From: Odontocerum albicorne
Taxonomy: Eukaryota; Arthropoda; Insecta; Trichoptera; Odontoceridae
NCBI GenBank assembly: GCA_949825065.1
Contig: OX463841.1
Coordinates: forward strand, 16,011,064 to 16,075,063
Length of the DNA stretch: 64,000 bases
Direction: 5' to 3'
The notes under the pieces were generated by a model. The model was given only the letters and a program-made list of their open reading frames with translations. It was not told the origin of the DNA and did no database searches. Shown here piece by piece: positions 1 to 11,590 of the stretch. The position numbers were made by a program, and so were the translations under genes. Numbering within the stretch: position 1 is the stretch's first letter; the number at the start of each line of letters is the position of its first letter.

Positions 1-122
1 TATAGAAAAGTGTAAAGATGTGAAAAAAGTTAAATATGTGTGTCGAGATAAGAAAAATCTAGCGCTTTCTCCTCTCTGATTACCCTAGAAGGGGAGCGGC
101 GTGATGGTATATGTAAGTAACT
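1..122 (+). mobile_element. LINE-A 3' terminus
   Basis: This is the 3' end of a non-LTR retrotransposon family seen many times in the window. The signature is a 'ctagcgctttctcc' block followed by an 'aggggagcggcgtgatggtat' type ending and a gtatgta-like tail. Related ends lie near 2790, 39400, 52510 and 55060 (+) and 16310 and 33420 (-). Only the last bases of the ORF and the short 3' UTR remain. Confidence 0.6.
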
Positions 123-183
123 CGATTGAGATTGATTGATTTAACCAAAATTTCCCTATATTTTTCTTCTTCCCAGTGTCATG

Positions 184-671
184 TCAGGTACCCCCAACAT
201 TGAATATCACCTGAGAGTCGACATATTTGTCCTCGGCAGCCCGAAAAAGATCTCCAACGCCCCTTATGCCAGTCCAATCACGTATATTGCGGAGCCAGGA
301 GATTTGCCTCCTGCCAACACCTCTTCGACCCTCTATTTTGCCTTGGATGATCAGGTGCAGTAATTTGTACAATACTTTGCTCCTCTAAGTAAATGCCCCA
401 AATAGGAAACCTTTCGGATTTTAATATTAGTCAGCAACTCTCTATCAACTTTGGCTCTTTGAAGAACCCTTGTGCTGCTGACCATATCCGTCCAGGGTAT
501 CCGTAGCATTCTCCGGTGTATCCATATTTCGAATGCTTTCAGTCGGTTCATACTACCAACTTTGAGGGTCCATGATTCCACTCCATGCAATAACACTGAC
601 CAAACGTAGCATTTGACTGACCGTTGTCGAAGTTTCAAGTTTAGATTATCATCGCAGAATACGCTTCTCAT
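184..671 (-). pseudogene. RTE-like LINE ORF2 C-terminal fragment, frameshifted
   Basis: This is the C-terminal tail, past the reverse transcriptase, of a non-LTR retrotransposon polyprotein. Readable motifs are CYVWSVLLHGVESWTL, RMLRIPWTDMV, VDRELLTNIKIRKVSYLGH and GKIEGRRGVGRRQISWL. The order matches the widespread insect LINE tail (YVWxVLLxGxExWTL, then RRMLRIxWTD, then GKxEGRRGxGRRxxSWLRNIRxW). The reading frame changes near 355-370, so two frames are needed. Copies of the same family lie at 10940-11590 (+) and 55460-56010 (-). Confidence 0.75.
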
Positions 672-720
672 TTTATTAAAAGTCGCACGAGATGATTCAA
701 TTCTGCACTTGACTTCCCTA

Positions 721-1250
721 ACTATGTAACCAAATTGTCACACGAATCTGTACATTAAGATAAAAATTTGTTTTTTTTTTAACAAATTATGATGTAGCAT
801 AATTTCGGATTCCAATGGGTTATATCTTTATTGTGATCCGTTTCGCTCGGAGATTTCATATCTAGCATGATACTCATTTTAATTCATTATTTCCTTTTTT
901 TATCTACTTCACGGTATATTAAGTATTTTCTCATTATTTGCCTGCAAAACAAATAAAATATTCAAAAATAAAAAAAAAACCGACAGGAACTACGGTTTAC
1001 TGTCATTATTAAAACATTCTGACAAATTTCTCAGAAATAATTTGAATTCGTTGCTGTTTAAAATTTATTTATCACCGAAACCGGTTTTATTTTTTTTTAC
1101 AATTTTCCTTATTTCAATATAAAGACAATTTAGGATAACCTTTAAATTAAAAAAACTGGATTGTTATTAGAGCTTTTCTTGTTGTCTCCTGATGATTCAG
1201 AAAATACGAAGCAAAGGGAGAGAATTCATAACTTGAAATAACTTGAACGC
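721..1250. other. No recognised feature
   Basis: AT-rich non-coding sequence. A 'ccgaaaccggttttat' string at about 1070-1090 resembles the 3' part of the hammerhead-like motifs described below, but the rest of that motif is absent. Confidence 0.5.
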
Positions 1251-1255
1251 AATAC

Positions 1256-1985
1256 TTCATGACAAAATTTTACGTTCGAGATTTGCTGTCTGAAATCGAT
1301 CGATGAACCTATTTTACGTTCGAGATTTGCTGCATGAAATCGATCGATGAATCTATTTTACGTTCGAGATTTGCTACCTGATATCGATCGATGAACCTAT
1401 TTTACGTTCGAGATTTGCTGTATGAAATCGATCGATGAACCAATTTTACATTCGAGATTTACTGTCTGAAATCGATCGAAGAAACCTATTTTACGTTCGA
1501 CATTTGCTGCCTGAAATCGATCGATGAACCTATTTTACGTTCGAGATTTGCTGTGTCTGAAATCGATCGATGAAACAATTTTTTTTATTTTTTTATTAAA
1601 CAAAGTAAATTATTGTACAAACATTTCTCAAGGCTATACCTATATACACATTTATTACTTAACTAATCTTAATTATATGTTATAATTTATGCACTTACTT
1701 AATCTTATTTTCCTACAAATCATTTTATTTTATTTTTTCAATCTTAATATATGATTTTCTAGAAATAATTAACACCTACATACCATTTTACGTTAGATCT
1801 GAAACCGATCTCGAGATTTGCTGTCTGAAATCGATCGATAAAACTATTTTACGTTCAAGATTTGCCGTCTGAAATCGATCGATGAACCTATTTTACGTTC
1901 GAGATTTGCCGTCTGAAATCGATCGATAAAACTATTTTACGTTAGAGATTTGCTGTCTAAAATCAATCGATAAACCTATTGGTTG
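1256..1985. repeat. 44-bp minisatellite, interrupted
   Basis: Tandem units of about 44 bp share 'ttttacgttcgagatttgct' and then a variable trinucleotide and 'gaaatcgatcgatgaac'. About seven units precede and five follow an inserted retroelement 3' end at 1579-1785. Units differ by point changes and small indels, so the array is not freshly amplified. The gatcgatc palindrome is repeated in nearly every unit. Confidence 0.9.
1579..1785 (-). mobile_element. LINE-D 3' UTR copy, 5' truncated
   Basis: About 205 bp, beginning with a T-run (a minus-strand poly-A tail). It is nearly identical to 58985-59190, where the same sequence follows the C-terminal codons of a LINE ORF2. It interrupts the 44-bp array, so it landed after the array existed. 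It carries only 3' UTR, as expected for a heavily 5'-truncated insertion. Confidence 0.75.
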
Positions 1986-2099
1986 ACGCAAATCAAACAT
2001 TATTTTATCAGTGAATATACTCGTATTATTGTTTTTAATGTATCGACTGCTTATTTACTGTCATTTATTAATTTTTTTGTTTTTTTAATTTACATGTAC

Positions 2100-2335
2100 A
2101 AGGATGTGGGCTGGAAAACATCTTATGTCCTCGCGGTCGGGCTCGCCTTCTATTGGTGGGGGTGTATCTCGACTGAGGGAATGTTATGAGATGGGTCCAG
2201 GCCTTTTGATAGCTTTTCTATTTTGTGTGTTTTCTTCGCCATTATTCTAAAATATATAATATAAGCAATTTCAGGATATATGTAATATATACTTGCTACG
2301 CTGCTATCCATAAACCTTTATTTATTTATTGATTT
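2100..2335 (+). repeat. Interspersed repeat R3 (retroelement 3' region)
   Basis: This matches, in opposite orientation, 43085-43250 and 47035-47240. Shared blocks are 'ggctggaaaacatct', 'ccaataggg' (complement here), 'atgttat.agatg' and a terminal 'gctgctatccataaacc' followed by TTTA repeats. The AATAAA-like end and simple tail suggest a LINE or SINE 3' region. The small ORF over it has no recognisable product. Confidence 0.55.
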
Positions 2336-2539
2336 TACACATTTATTTTTAATGTATAATTTGTAAAAAGAACGGATTTTTTTGTAAATTTTGTTACGTT
2401 TACAAATTACACTTAAATTCTAAAAACAAATCAATAATTTTACTTGTGTTCAAAATAATTCATTCTTTTTTCCCTTTTTTTTAAATAACATATATGACCG
2501 AAGTCATAAGTATCCTAATACCCTCGAACACTAGGTGGA

Positions 2540-2625
2540 AAAAGTGCCCGTGTCGTTCGAGGGGAGTAGCATCGCGGGGTTCGAACCGACGACTTTTCGC
2601 ACGGAAGTCCATTAATAATTTTGCA
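2540..2625 (-). repeat. tRNA-like B-box fragment (degraded SINE?)
   Basis: On the minus strand 'gtcggttcgaaccccgcga' is a good pol III B box in a T-arm-like context. No convincing A box lies at the proper distance, so this is not called a tRNA gene. Confidence 0.35.
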
Positions 2626-3289
2626 AATATTTTTTAAGCATCACTCACAGTATCACAAGATTCACAAGGAATACGTTTATTAACTAATTGATTAAAGTGT
2701 TGAACCTAGGAGCCTAGGATTCAGTGCGTTACCTCGTTTAAATTAAAGGTGTATGAAAAATACGAAATTTGTGTGTCCGGATAGGAAATTGTCTGGCGCT
2801 CTGTCTTTTCTGGTTAGCTCAGGAGATCGGCGTGATGGTATGCATGTATTCTACAGTTATTTAATAAAATTAATCGAAATATAGGTCACATTTTAATTAA
2901 GTAATGTAATAACTGGCAAAAATATCATATTTTGGTGAAGCAAAGTATTTGTTATTTGTTTTAAATTTTACTTAATTAATTTGATATAGTAATTAAATAA
3001 TATTGACAAAATGATGGGGGATCTAATTAAAATTATGTCGTCAACAAAAAAACATATCGCATCAATTTGGATCTCTTAATTTATTCTTATTTTAATTAAT
3101 TCGATCCTACTAATGATTTCTGAGAACAAATGTTATTTTTGTTTTATGAATAATAATATAAAATTATTTGGCAGAAGCCGCACACTTATAATAAGGAGAA
3201 ATAAATCTAGTATTAACTTAAGCAAATTCAGTAAAATTCACAAGAATTTAGAAAATTATATTATACATATTTCCTAAAATAAGAGTAAT

Positions 3290-3365
3290 GCTGGCGCTGT
3301 GATCTAGTCGTAAGATTATTTACTAAGAAACACAACCCGGTTTGATTCTTCGAATCAACGCTTAT
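3290..3365 (+). repeat. SINE-1-like head, degraded
   Basis: 'gtgatctagtcgtaagatta' (A-box like) and 'acccggtttgattcttc' (B-box like) have the order and spacing of the SINE-1 heads at 48124 and 29946. It abuts the hAT element starting at 3374. Confidence 0.35.
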
Positions 3366-3373
3366 GTCTTAAG

Positions 3374-3943
3374 CAAAGATTCCCCAAGTGGTCTATATGG
3401 ACATTTAAGGGTCGATTTTGACTTGCAGGGGGTCTATGTCAGCGAGAAAAGAAAATAGGGGTGCACGAGATGTAAATGGGGGTCCACGTGAGCGGATCCC
3501 ATTTAGGCAGATCATCATCAATATTTAGACGTTCCGTAAATGTTTTATTACACCTAACACAGATTGTGTGTACATAATACTTACCATATATTAGACATAA
3601 AAAATACTTATATATATAAATGGAATGCAAATCATTGAGTGTGGAGATTTAAGACTATTCCTCACTAATTTGAATCCAAATATTGAACCATTGCTATCAG
3701 AGCATCAGGTTTATCTCTCTCATTAACAGTATTATGAATAAAAATTGTAAATGTCTTTCTTTTTTTTTACAATTGTCCATTCTACAAAAAACCTTATCAA
3801 GATGAAGAGCACTTTGTCAGCTGTCAAAAACACATTTGAAGTTAATAAGTTTAAGAAAATTCAATATTAGGCAGGCAGGGGGTCTACGGAAAACAAAAAA
3901 ATCGGCAAGTGGCCTACGGGGCGAAAAAGTTTGGGAAACTATG
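3374..3943. mobile_element. hAT-type non-autonomous element
   Basis: Termini are CAAAGATTCCCCAAGTGG on the left and, as the complement of the right end, CATAGTTTCCCAAACTTT. Flanking 8-bp sequences are GTCTTAAG (3366-3373) and GTCTAAAG (3944-3951), a 7/8 match expected for a hAT target duplication. No transposase codons are recognisable inside. It is related to the element at 35983-36470. Confidence 0.65.
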
Positions 3944-4479
3944 GTCTAAAGCTATAGCGGTATTTTAATCAGCAAACCACATACATAACTTGGAAGCATC
4001 GAACCACTAATAACAAATCTAAGTACTTTTCTGCGTACTCAAGATTTGTAAGTTTATTCAGCTTCCAAAAATGATTTCAACTGAAAGCGATGCACGTAAC
4101 AAAAACATCAGTCTTCTTATTAACAAGTTTCAATAAACGTTTTGATAGAACAATTAAATTATACTACTTTTGTTTCCCTACAAAATATGTGTTCCACAGT
4201 TACGTAAGTCTACTTGTCTAAATTTGATAATATTTTCTAATATACATAATTTATAAGTAAAACATTAATTTAAACAATTACTTTATAATTATTATTACTA
4301 CTTTATTATTACATGTTCATGTTGGCATAAGATATTTCATTTAAAATCTTGTCATTATTTTTAAGTATTGAAATTTGCTTGTCTTGTTTGCTATTATTTT
4401 AAGATTATGTAAAATACACTGTTGTATCGTGAATTAAATAAATAAATTACTTCCTGGGTTTTAATAAAAATAATTAAAG

Positions 4480-4531
4480 GACAACTTATAAAGCGCCGTT
4501 TAGAGAATAGATTCTCCACGAGGGCGATCTA
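4480..4531 (-). repeat. SINE-2 3' part
   Basis: On the minus strand this reads 'gatcgccctcgtggagaat...gcgctttataagttgtcc'. It matches SINE-2 copies at 7020-7108 and 63490-63705. Its inner end is cut exactly at the TA where the mariner-C element at 4532 begins. Confidence 0.55.
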
Positions 4532-5138
4532 TTGAGTGTTACATAAGTTGTGTCCGTTTTTTTCCAAATGAAGAGAACAACAGGACAAAACAAAAAAAAA
4601 TACAACAAATTAGTCAATACTGTATTCTCCTTCAATATTTTACAACATATTAATCAATAATGTATTCTTCATTATTTCTCAGCCAATTCTATGGTGGTTT
4701 GAAGGGGATCTTCATGAATAATATGGTTTAAGCGGTCCTCATCGAAGTCCACTGGTCGTCCGAAACGCTCAATGTCTTACAGGTCGAAATTACTGTCTTT
4801 GAAACGCAAAAACCATCGACGAGCTGTCCTTTCATTCATAGCATCTTCACCGTACACTTCGCAAATATCGCGAGCATTTTTGGCAGCTTTATTCCTCCGA
4901 TTGAACGCGAACAGAAGGAGGTGTCGTAAATGCTCACTTTCGTCTAATTGACATTCCATTTTGAAGAATTGTAATCAAGTAAAATAATATATGTAACGTA
5001 AAAGCATACACAATATCTTATAGAGCAGAAAATTTTCTTTCGAATGACGTATAACCCTTACCATTTTGTTTTACATTTGGTGCACATTTTTAAATTTGAA
5101 AAAAAAAAACGAACACAACTTATGTTATGTTAACACCT
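4532..5138 (-). mobile_element. Mariner-C internal deletion derivative
   Basis: Ends carry the family TIR (TGTTAACATAAGTTGTGTCC, slightly decayed on the left), with TA at 4530-4531 and 5139-5140. At 607 bp it is less than half a full mariner. It keeps the 5' UTR, the transposase N-terminus on the minus strand, and a 3' UTR with a duplicated 'caaattagtcaatactgtat' block. The DDD core is gone. Confidence 0.8.
4672..4959 (-). pseudogene. Mariner-C transposase, N-terminal remnant
   Basis: It starts MECQLDESEHLRHLLLFAF, then ARDICEVYGEDAMNERTARRW, the first helix-turn-helix of a mariner transposase (residues 1 to about 60). One in-frame stop follows near residue 60, and the frame then continues as GRPVDFDEDRLNHIIHED before a terminal stop. 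The catalytic domain is absent. The ATG at 4957-4959 matches the start of the other copies (60762, 13108). Confidence 0.8.
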
Positions 5139-5144
5139 TATTCT

Positions 5145-6140
5145 ATTTACATATACTTGTAACTGAAGTTTACGTTTCTTTAAGATGACTCTATAATAAT
5201 GAAATCGGTGCGAGATTCAGTAGTTACTGTGTTTTGAAGTTGAGAACTTGACGATTTGCCAGGCAATAATCTTGACCGCACTTCCTCCAGTTTCTTACGT
5301 AACATGTGTGGTCAATCCTTAATAACCCCTGGGATGGGATTACTCTTCCGGCCAACTGAGCTGGACCAAAGCCGGGAAGAAACTGTGGACCGCTGAGAGA
5401 GATCGCTGTGCATCGAAGCGGCTAACTCTTTAGGACGTGCGGCTAACAAGTTAAATTGTTATGTACATATCTGCTATTCATTTTGTTTTTTACGACTTTT
5501 TTTAGAGGGTTGGAGACACAAATCTATTCCTTTGAATACGTTTTCAGATTCCTGAATAAAAATATCGATTTATTTTTCGTAAAAAGGTTAGATACATGTT
5601 TTTTTAAATAAGCTTTGAGTCAATCCATGTGAAACCATCACCATTTAAATAAAAAAATCTGCTTTTTACACTTTTAACAAAAAATAAAAAATCTTTGCGT
5701 TTTGGAAAAAATGATGAGTTTTCAGAATAGAATATCATATAGAAATAATATAGAGAGCATTTCAAATATATTAAAATGAGCTTTTCAATAATATGAGTGT
5801 ATTTAAAAGGACATGGAAAGAAGAGGTATTTTTGGTGTTATTAAAAGTACGAGTATTATGTATTAAAAAAAAATACTGTTAAACAAACATGTTTTGGTGT
5901 GATCCGAGGGAACAAACTCTAAACCAAAAATAAATTAAATATCTAAGTGTAAGATGACAAATGTGTGTTGAGTTGATGTGCAACTATTCTCTTGAGTTGG
6001 TTTTCTTTTATAACCTATTGACGTCTGAGAAGTGTCATTGGTGTGATTTCGATCGCAAAACAACGTAGAAGTTTTTTTTATAAGTGTTCGTATTTGGTTG
6101 AATTTCTTCGATCTTAAAAAAGTATTTCATATACTCGTAT
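5145..6140. other. No recognised gene
   Basis: AT-rich sequence with one GC-richer island at 5270-5450. On the minus strand the island contains 'ggtccagctcagttggccgg', which looks A-box-like but has no matching B box. I could not assign it to a family. Confidence 0.4.
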
Positions 6141-6160
6141 AATGATCATGAAACTATCTT

Positions 6161-6470
6161 TCAATATCCTTCTTCTCCTTCCTGGCACTGTCCCAACTCA
6201 TTACCTAAGTCGGCTCTTCTCGTTCTCAGGCTGTATATTCTTCGGTTCTGGGTGTCGCTTTCATCTAGGCCATTTATCTGCAGAATTTTGGAGCATTGGG
6301 TCATCCAGGAATTCTTTGGTCTTCCTCTGGACGGCTGTCGAGGAAGATTCACATACATTGCCTGATTTACAGTATGGTCTGGTGGTCTCCGTCTTATGTG
6401 CCCGTACCATCTCAGCTGTCGCTCTTCCCGCTTACTATTTATGTCAGTGACCCCCAGGCTACCACGAATG
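6161..6470 (-). pseudogene. LINE-E ORF2 C-terminal fragment
   Basis: An open minus-strand frame reads REERQLRWYGHIRRRPPDH, then QPSRGRPKNSW, then RRADLGNELGQCQEGEEGY and a stop. The W[YF]GH...R...RGRP..W pattern is the usual C-terminal tail of insect non-LTR retrotransposon polyproteins. This subtype differs from the LINE-A, -B and RTE-like tails here. There is no start codon context; it is a 5'-truncated insertion. Confidence 0.7.
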
Positions 6471-6779
6471 CGTGAGCTTTAATATCCAACTGCTGATTAT
6501 CTAGGACGTTTAATTAAATACTTGTAAAAGTTTCTAAACATTTTTTGAAACATTCGAACGATATTTTATTATAACAATGAAGAAAAATAGTTAAAATGAA
6601 ATACATAAAACTTCTTACTCCTAGCTTTATACGAGTATCATTAAGTAGGGTAAGTTTTTCGAATCTGCTCTCTCAAAACTTGGCCTGTTATGGACCAGAT
6701 CTCCTACCACTTCCAGCGCTCGAATGTTTTCCTCCACTCCATCTATTCATCTTACAAAAAAAAAAACAAATTCAGTGGA

Positions 6780-6870
6780 AAAAAATGCCAATGTTTGAAA
6801 GGAAAAGGAATGAAGATGTAAGAAATGAATCCATAGCGGGTGTGAAAATAATTAAGGTAATTTAGTCATA
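6780..6870 (+). pseudogene. LINE-A ORF2 scrap
   Basis: MFERKRNEDVRNESIAGVKII resembles the 'F.RRRNE.IRNE' stretch of LINE-A ORF2 that lies before the WFGHVERM motif (compare 25325 and 56950). Very short and isolated. Confidence 0.4.
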
Positions 6871-7019
6871 TAGAGATATTAAACAACTTAAGGAATATTA
6901 TATATTTAATACAAGTGAAAAGTACAGCATCGTCTGTAGTAAAATTGACAAAGTAAAACGTTACTTGATCTGATTTTGAATAAGGTAAAATAAGAAGTGC
7001 GAATTCTTCAAGATACTAA

Positions 7020-7108
7020 AAGGACAATTTATATAGCGAGGTTTAAATAATAGATTCATCTCAAGGGCGATCTAACTCAGGATTCGAACCCTGTATTATT
7101 GGCAAATT
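7020..7108 (-). repeat. SINE-2 copy with B box
   Basis: The minus strand has 'cagggttcgaatcctg' (a canonical T-arm and B box), then 'gatcgcccttgagatgaatc' and a 'cgctatataaattgtcc' end. The tail matches 4480-4531 and 63490-63570, defining a short tRNA-derived SINE family. The A-box part is not clear. Confidence 0.6.
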
Positions 7109-7109
7109 A

Positions 7110-7420
7110 AAAAAAAACTGAGTTTAAGAATAGGAAAGTGGTAGCTAAAGCAGTTAGAACAGGAACTTCCCAGCATCTGCTATTTTTTATAAATATTATA
7201 TTTGGTTAGAAAACCGTAGAAAACGTTCAAAGGGAAGATGAACTACAAAGAAATCTTTGTAGATCTTCCGATATGTGATATTAATAATATATTCGGGGTT
7301 AGGTGGGGTGTAATGTATGCGTGTTCATAATTTTGATAACACAAAAAGTGTTATCTTAAAGAACTTCCTTAAGTTACCCACGATAACACCCACATCTATA
7401 ACAATGAGCTATAATACATA
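7110..7420 (+). repeat. Interspersed repeat R4, empty-site copy
   Basis: Shares 'tttggttagaaaa', 'ccgtagaaaac', 'gggaagatgaactac' and the hairpin CTACAAAGAAATCTTTGTAG with 24000-24110 plus 24667-24850, and with 63270-63400 (-). At 24110 the same site holds a TA-flanked transposon, so this copy shows the empty site. Family unknown. Confidence 0.65.
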
Positions 7421-7538
7421 AAGATCAATCCAATTTAAATATGCATTACTCTAGAAAACGACATAATTTACCCATTTTGTAGTTATTATATTTCTGTTGA
7501 ATTTCTTGTAAATAATACGCCATATTTCATACAGCATA

Positions 7539-8372
7539 CAGGCGGCCCTCGACTTCAACACATAATTGGTTCCTAAAAATGTGTGCGAATGTGGAATGTT
7601 CGAAAGTAGAGGGATGTAAAAAAAACATCAAAAATTATATTTTAAAATATTTATTTATCACTAATATATTAAAAATATTTATTTATCAATATACATAATT
7701 AAGTTAACGAGGCGTGTTTAAGTGCTTTCAGGTGTTTTTTTTATAAACTTGTCAAGAATTAGTTCAATACCACCCTTTTTTTATTTTCTTGATAAAGAGT
7801 TCTATAACATGCTGTGTCTTTCTCAATCACCCTACGTACTTGAGATATACGTTCTCCATTAGGATCACATTCTTCCATGATAGTAAAAAAAATGTCAAGA
7901 TGCATGAAGGCTTCATTCATATTTTTGATTGTCAAAGTCTTGACGATTTTGTCAGCTTTTTCTTCCTCACTTTCATTGTGTATTTCATTTAACTCTTGTT
8001 GCTCAATTAAGTATTCATTTGACAGAGGTACTGAGTGAGATTCAATCAAGTCATTAACATCTTCGTTGTTGACGTCCAAGTTCAGTTCATTCATTAGGCT
8101 GACTATTTCATCTGTGATAGTTTCCGGAGTTTCTTCAGAATTTATAAAATCACTCATCATTTGTGGGCACAACTGTTTCCAGGATCTTTCTATTGTTGAC
8201 TCTTTTCAGCCCAGGAGTCTCCAATATTGTTTATTGCGTTCCATATATTATTCTTCCAAAAAAGTTAGAGCGACTGCATGGAAGCGAATAATTTTTGCAT
8301 TATCGACAAAAATCTTTAAAAAATAGATTTTAAATGTGCGAAAGTAGAATGTGCGAAAGTCGAGGGCCGCCT
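7539..8372 (-). mobile_element. Tigger/pogo-like deletion derivative
   Basis: Left end CAGGCGGCCCTCGACTT follows TA at 7537-7538. The right end is its inverse, AAGTCGAGGGCCGCCT, with the final base changed. The subterminal 'gtgcgaaagtagaatgtgcg' strings repeat at both ends. It contains the C-terminal part of a Tigger-type transposase on the minus strand and lacks the DNA-binding and most of the DDE region. Confidence 0.8.
7757..8255 (-). pseudogene. Tigger-like transposase C-terminus
   Basis: The frame reads SWKQLCPQMMSDF, then ITDEIVSLMNELNLDVNNED, VNDLIESHSVPLSNEYLIEQ and MDP-like EECDPNGERISQVRRVIEKD. This is the acidic C-terminal region typical of Tigger/TIGD transposases (DEIV.L..EL.L.....DV..L.ESH...L...EL.E). 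Upstream, in another frame, FWKNNIWNAINNIGDSWA continues the homologous protein, so there is at least one frameshift. No catalytic residues remain. Confidence 0.7.
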
Positions 8373-9423
8373 AAAGAATATTCTTAAAAAAAAGCGTTAC
8401 TTTCATCAACATATCAGAGAATTGGTTGTACCACCCAGACTCATTTGACACCTAACAGGTTTACTGAACAAAGTTGTTTAGAAACAATGAGCGATGAATT
8501 TAAAATTAAAATATCTTAATTATTTGAAATCGGGAATCGTAAAAGACTCAATAGTAGAAGATTTTATAAGATATAATTCATAATATACATAATAAATATA
8601 TTGTACATATATTCTAGAGATGATACACGATAACTATAAATTATATGGAGTGTGACTTTCTCAGAAATTCTGCGGTTTTTAGTTCCAAGACTACGGCCAT
8701 CGTGCGGTTTAGTCAGACTCCTGTGGTTGAAAACGGGCGAGTTCGACGTCCGGGAGAGACAAATATAATAATAATTGAATTCCTCTTCAAAGTTCACGTT
8801 ATCTCTCCGTATGTGCTCGTTGCTGTTTGTGGTTACTTGATGTTGGGTATCAATGCGTGAGATTCACTCGTAGCCACTTGGCATTGTATAACTTGAATAT
8901 ATATATTTGCGGTCATATCTGTATAAATATTAAGTTAGTTGTTTAGTATCAACGAGTTTTATTTATTTTATACCAAAAAAGCAAGTACGCATTGAGCACA
9001 TGTTAAGGAAATTAAAAAAAAAACATTCTTAGCGTTAACTATGACTGAATTTTGAAGTTTGTTTTTGTAAATTAAAAACAAACATCAGAAAATAAATATA
9101 TAATACTCGTATATGAGGATGAATTATAGAGTTTAAGTTAATTGTATGAAATATGCGAACTAAGAATGAATGTTGCGAAATTCAAAGTCATGGTGATATG
9201 GAAAATAAATATGGGTGTGCAATGAGAGGTCAGCACTACCAAAGAATTCTGCTATTTATGTACAATAGTATTTTCAAAGATAGTGAAAGAGTTACGAGTG
9301 ATATCGAAGGCGTGTAGCGATGCCAATATTCTGGTAGATAATAGATTTTTTATATGAATAAAATCATGGTTTTTAATTTTGCTTTCAGATCACATTCAAT
9401 CCTGTTTTATCCATTTTTTATCT

Positions 9424-9466
9424 GTTTTATCCAAGAATTTAAAAACCCGCTCAATTTGAAAGACCC
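9424..9466 (-). mobile_element. Solitary TIR of the 24111-24666 transposon family
   Basis: The minus strand reads AGGGTCTTTCAAATTGAGCG then GGTTTTT, matching the terminal repeat at 24111 almost base for base. The partner end was not found nearby, so this is a truncated element. Confidence 0.6.
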
Positions 9467-10028
9467 TATAGATGTAATTTGTAAAGATAAAAAAATTACA
9501 CTTTTATAATTTGAAATTAACTAAACAAGCCATTTCACAATTCCTACAAATATTTATTTTACCTGCTAAAAACACTCGCAGAGAGTTCACATTTAAGTTG
9601 TCCTATTTGCATAAAAGAGATAATGTAAAAATCCTATATATATATCTCATTAAAATATAGCAATTAAGTCCAAAAACAAGGTTATATTCCGCAAAAGTTA
9701 ATTGAAATGGTTTCCAGTGGAGTCATTAAATGAAATAATGGATAAAGTTAACCTAAAAGTTTTTTCTTGTTGTATTCAAAAAGGGTTTAATTGCCTTATA
9801 TTTTCCATAAGAACATTAAACAAATGGTAACTTGAACCATTGTTGTTAAGTGACTATAAGTATTGTACAATATTTAAAAAGTTGCCGTTAAGTAGCGCTT
9901 TTACGTTATTTACTTACATGTTTGACAAGTATGCTATTTTTTTTAAAAGTAGATGAACAGTGGTACTTCTTCAAAAAATACTTATATTTTTTCTTTCTTT
10001 CAAAGTCAAAATTTTTAAATTTCTACTT

Positions 10029-10690
10029 GTAACAGTCTTGCTCCAAAGGCGCAGTATTATTTTCGACAGTCTTGCTCCAAAGGTTCAGAATTATTTTCGA
10101 CAGTCTTCCTTCATAGGTGCAGTATTATTAATTTATGACAATTATGCTCTAAAGCAGGGGTCTCCAAACTTTTTTACCTAAAGGCCACACTGACTCCTCC
10201 ACTAAGTCCCAAGGGCCAAGACCTAGCTAGCTGATCATACCAACATACTGTATTTTTAAATTATGTGAATTAACTATGAATGTCACTTATTGTATTTTTT
10301 TAAGGATAAATCTCATATCATTAATTACAGTTAAAATGTTCAGTTTCATTATGTATGTCAATTGTTGTGTTTCTTAATTGGTCGTTAAATAAAAACATCT
10401 GATTATTATTTTGTATGGTTAACTTACATTATGAATTTTACAATGTAATCAAAATAAACTATGACGGGCCGGATTGGTTATGCTCGCGGGCCTGAATTTG
10501 GAGACCCCTGCTCTAAAATTACAGATTTATTTTCGACAGTCTATCTCCATAGGTGCAGTATTATTTTCGACAATCTTACTCTAAAGGTGCAGTATTATTT
10601 TCGACAGTTTTGCTCCATAGGTGCTGTATTATTTTCAACAGTCTTGCTCCATAGGTGCTGTATTATTCTCAACAGTCTTGCTCCAAAGGT
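10029..10690. repeat. 34-bp minisatellite, split by a hAT MITE
   Basis: Units follow the pattern 'acagtcttgctccaaaggtg' plus 'cagtattattttcg' (34 bp). About three and a half lie before and five and a half after the hAT insertion at 10155-10510. Units vary by substitutions (ccaaagg/ccatagg, cgacag/caacag). Confidence 0.85.
10155..10510. mobile_element. hAT MITE (CAGGGGTCTCCAAA family)
   Basis: 356 bp with ends CAGGGGTCTCCAAAC and (inverted) CAGGGGTCTCCAAAT. The flanks are CTCTAAAG (10147-10154) and CTCTAAAA (10511-10518), an 8-bp target duplication with one change. Both ends match the longer element at 27272-28064. The deletion joins the two sides at an 'aatta' shared by both, so this is a direct internal deletion product. 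Confidence 0.85.
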
Positions 10691-10939
10691 CAATCTACTT
10701 TTCAAAGAAATGAACGTTATTTTATATTTTCAACGATAACATAATCCTCTCTATTCTGATCCAGACTCAAGAGCTTCCCGAAATCCTTGACTTCAGTCTA
10801 TATCTACAGTCCACAGAAGGCTCTCGATTATCGCGGGGTCATTTTAAGGGGTTGAGGATTAACCGAGACAGGAATGAATCCCGATTTTTTATTTAATATG
10901 TAAAAAAATATATTCGACTACGTAATACATGTTCCAGGA

Positions 10940-11590
10940 AATCAACTAAGCTCATGGTGTTTGGCCGTCAGGATCACGCAGGAGCACGTCTTACACTGAA
11001 CGGTGCTGATATAGAGTAAACAAAAATTAAATACCTCGGATGTATCCTAGTGGAAGACCTCGACCCAGAAACCGAAGTCAAGTGCAAAATTGAATCATCT
11101 CGTGCGACTTTTAATAAAATGAGAAGCGTATTCTGCGATGATAATCTAAACTAAACTTAAAACTTCGACAACAAATGCTACGTTTGGTCAGTGTTATTGC
11201 ATGGAGTAGAATCATGAACCCTCAAAGTTAGTAGTATGAACTGACTGGAAGTATTCGAAATGTGGATGCACCGGAGAATGCTACGGATACCCTGGACGGA
11301 TATGGTCAGCAACACAAGGGTTCTTCAAAGAGCCAAAGTTGATAGAGAGTTGCTGACTAATATTAAAATCCGAAAGGTGTTCTACTTGGGTCATGTAAAG
11401 GAGCAAAGCACAAATGAATGCACCTGATCATCCAAGGCAAAATAGAAGGTCGAAGAGGTGTTGGCAGGAGGCAAATCTCCTGGCTCAGCAATAAACGTGA
11501 TTGGACTGGTATAAGGGGCGTTTGAGATCTTTTTCGGGCTGTCGGGGACAAAGATGTCTACTCTCAAATGATATTCAACGTTGGGGGAAG
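10940..11590 (+). pseudogene. RTE-like LINE ORF2 C-terminal copy, badly broken
   Basis: Reads LMVFGRQDHAGARLTLNGAD, IKYLGCILVEDLDPETEVKC and RATFNKMRSVFCDDNLN, then breaks frame. It reappears in other frames through KVDRELLTNIKIRKV to the GRRGVGRRQISWLSN region. It is the longest of three copies (others at 184-671 and 55460-56010, both minus) and reaches upstream into the YLG domain. It ends in a GAA-repeat tail near 11585, typical of RTE-like 3' ends. Confidence 0.7.
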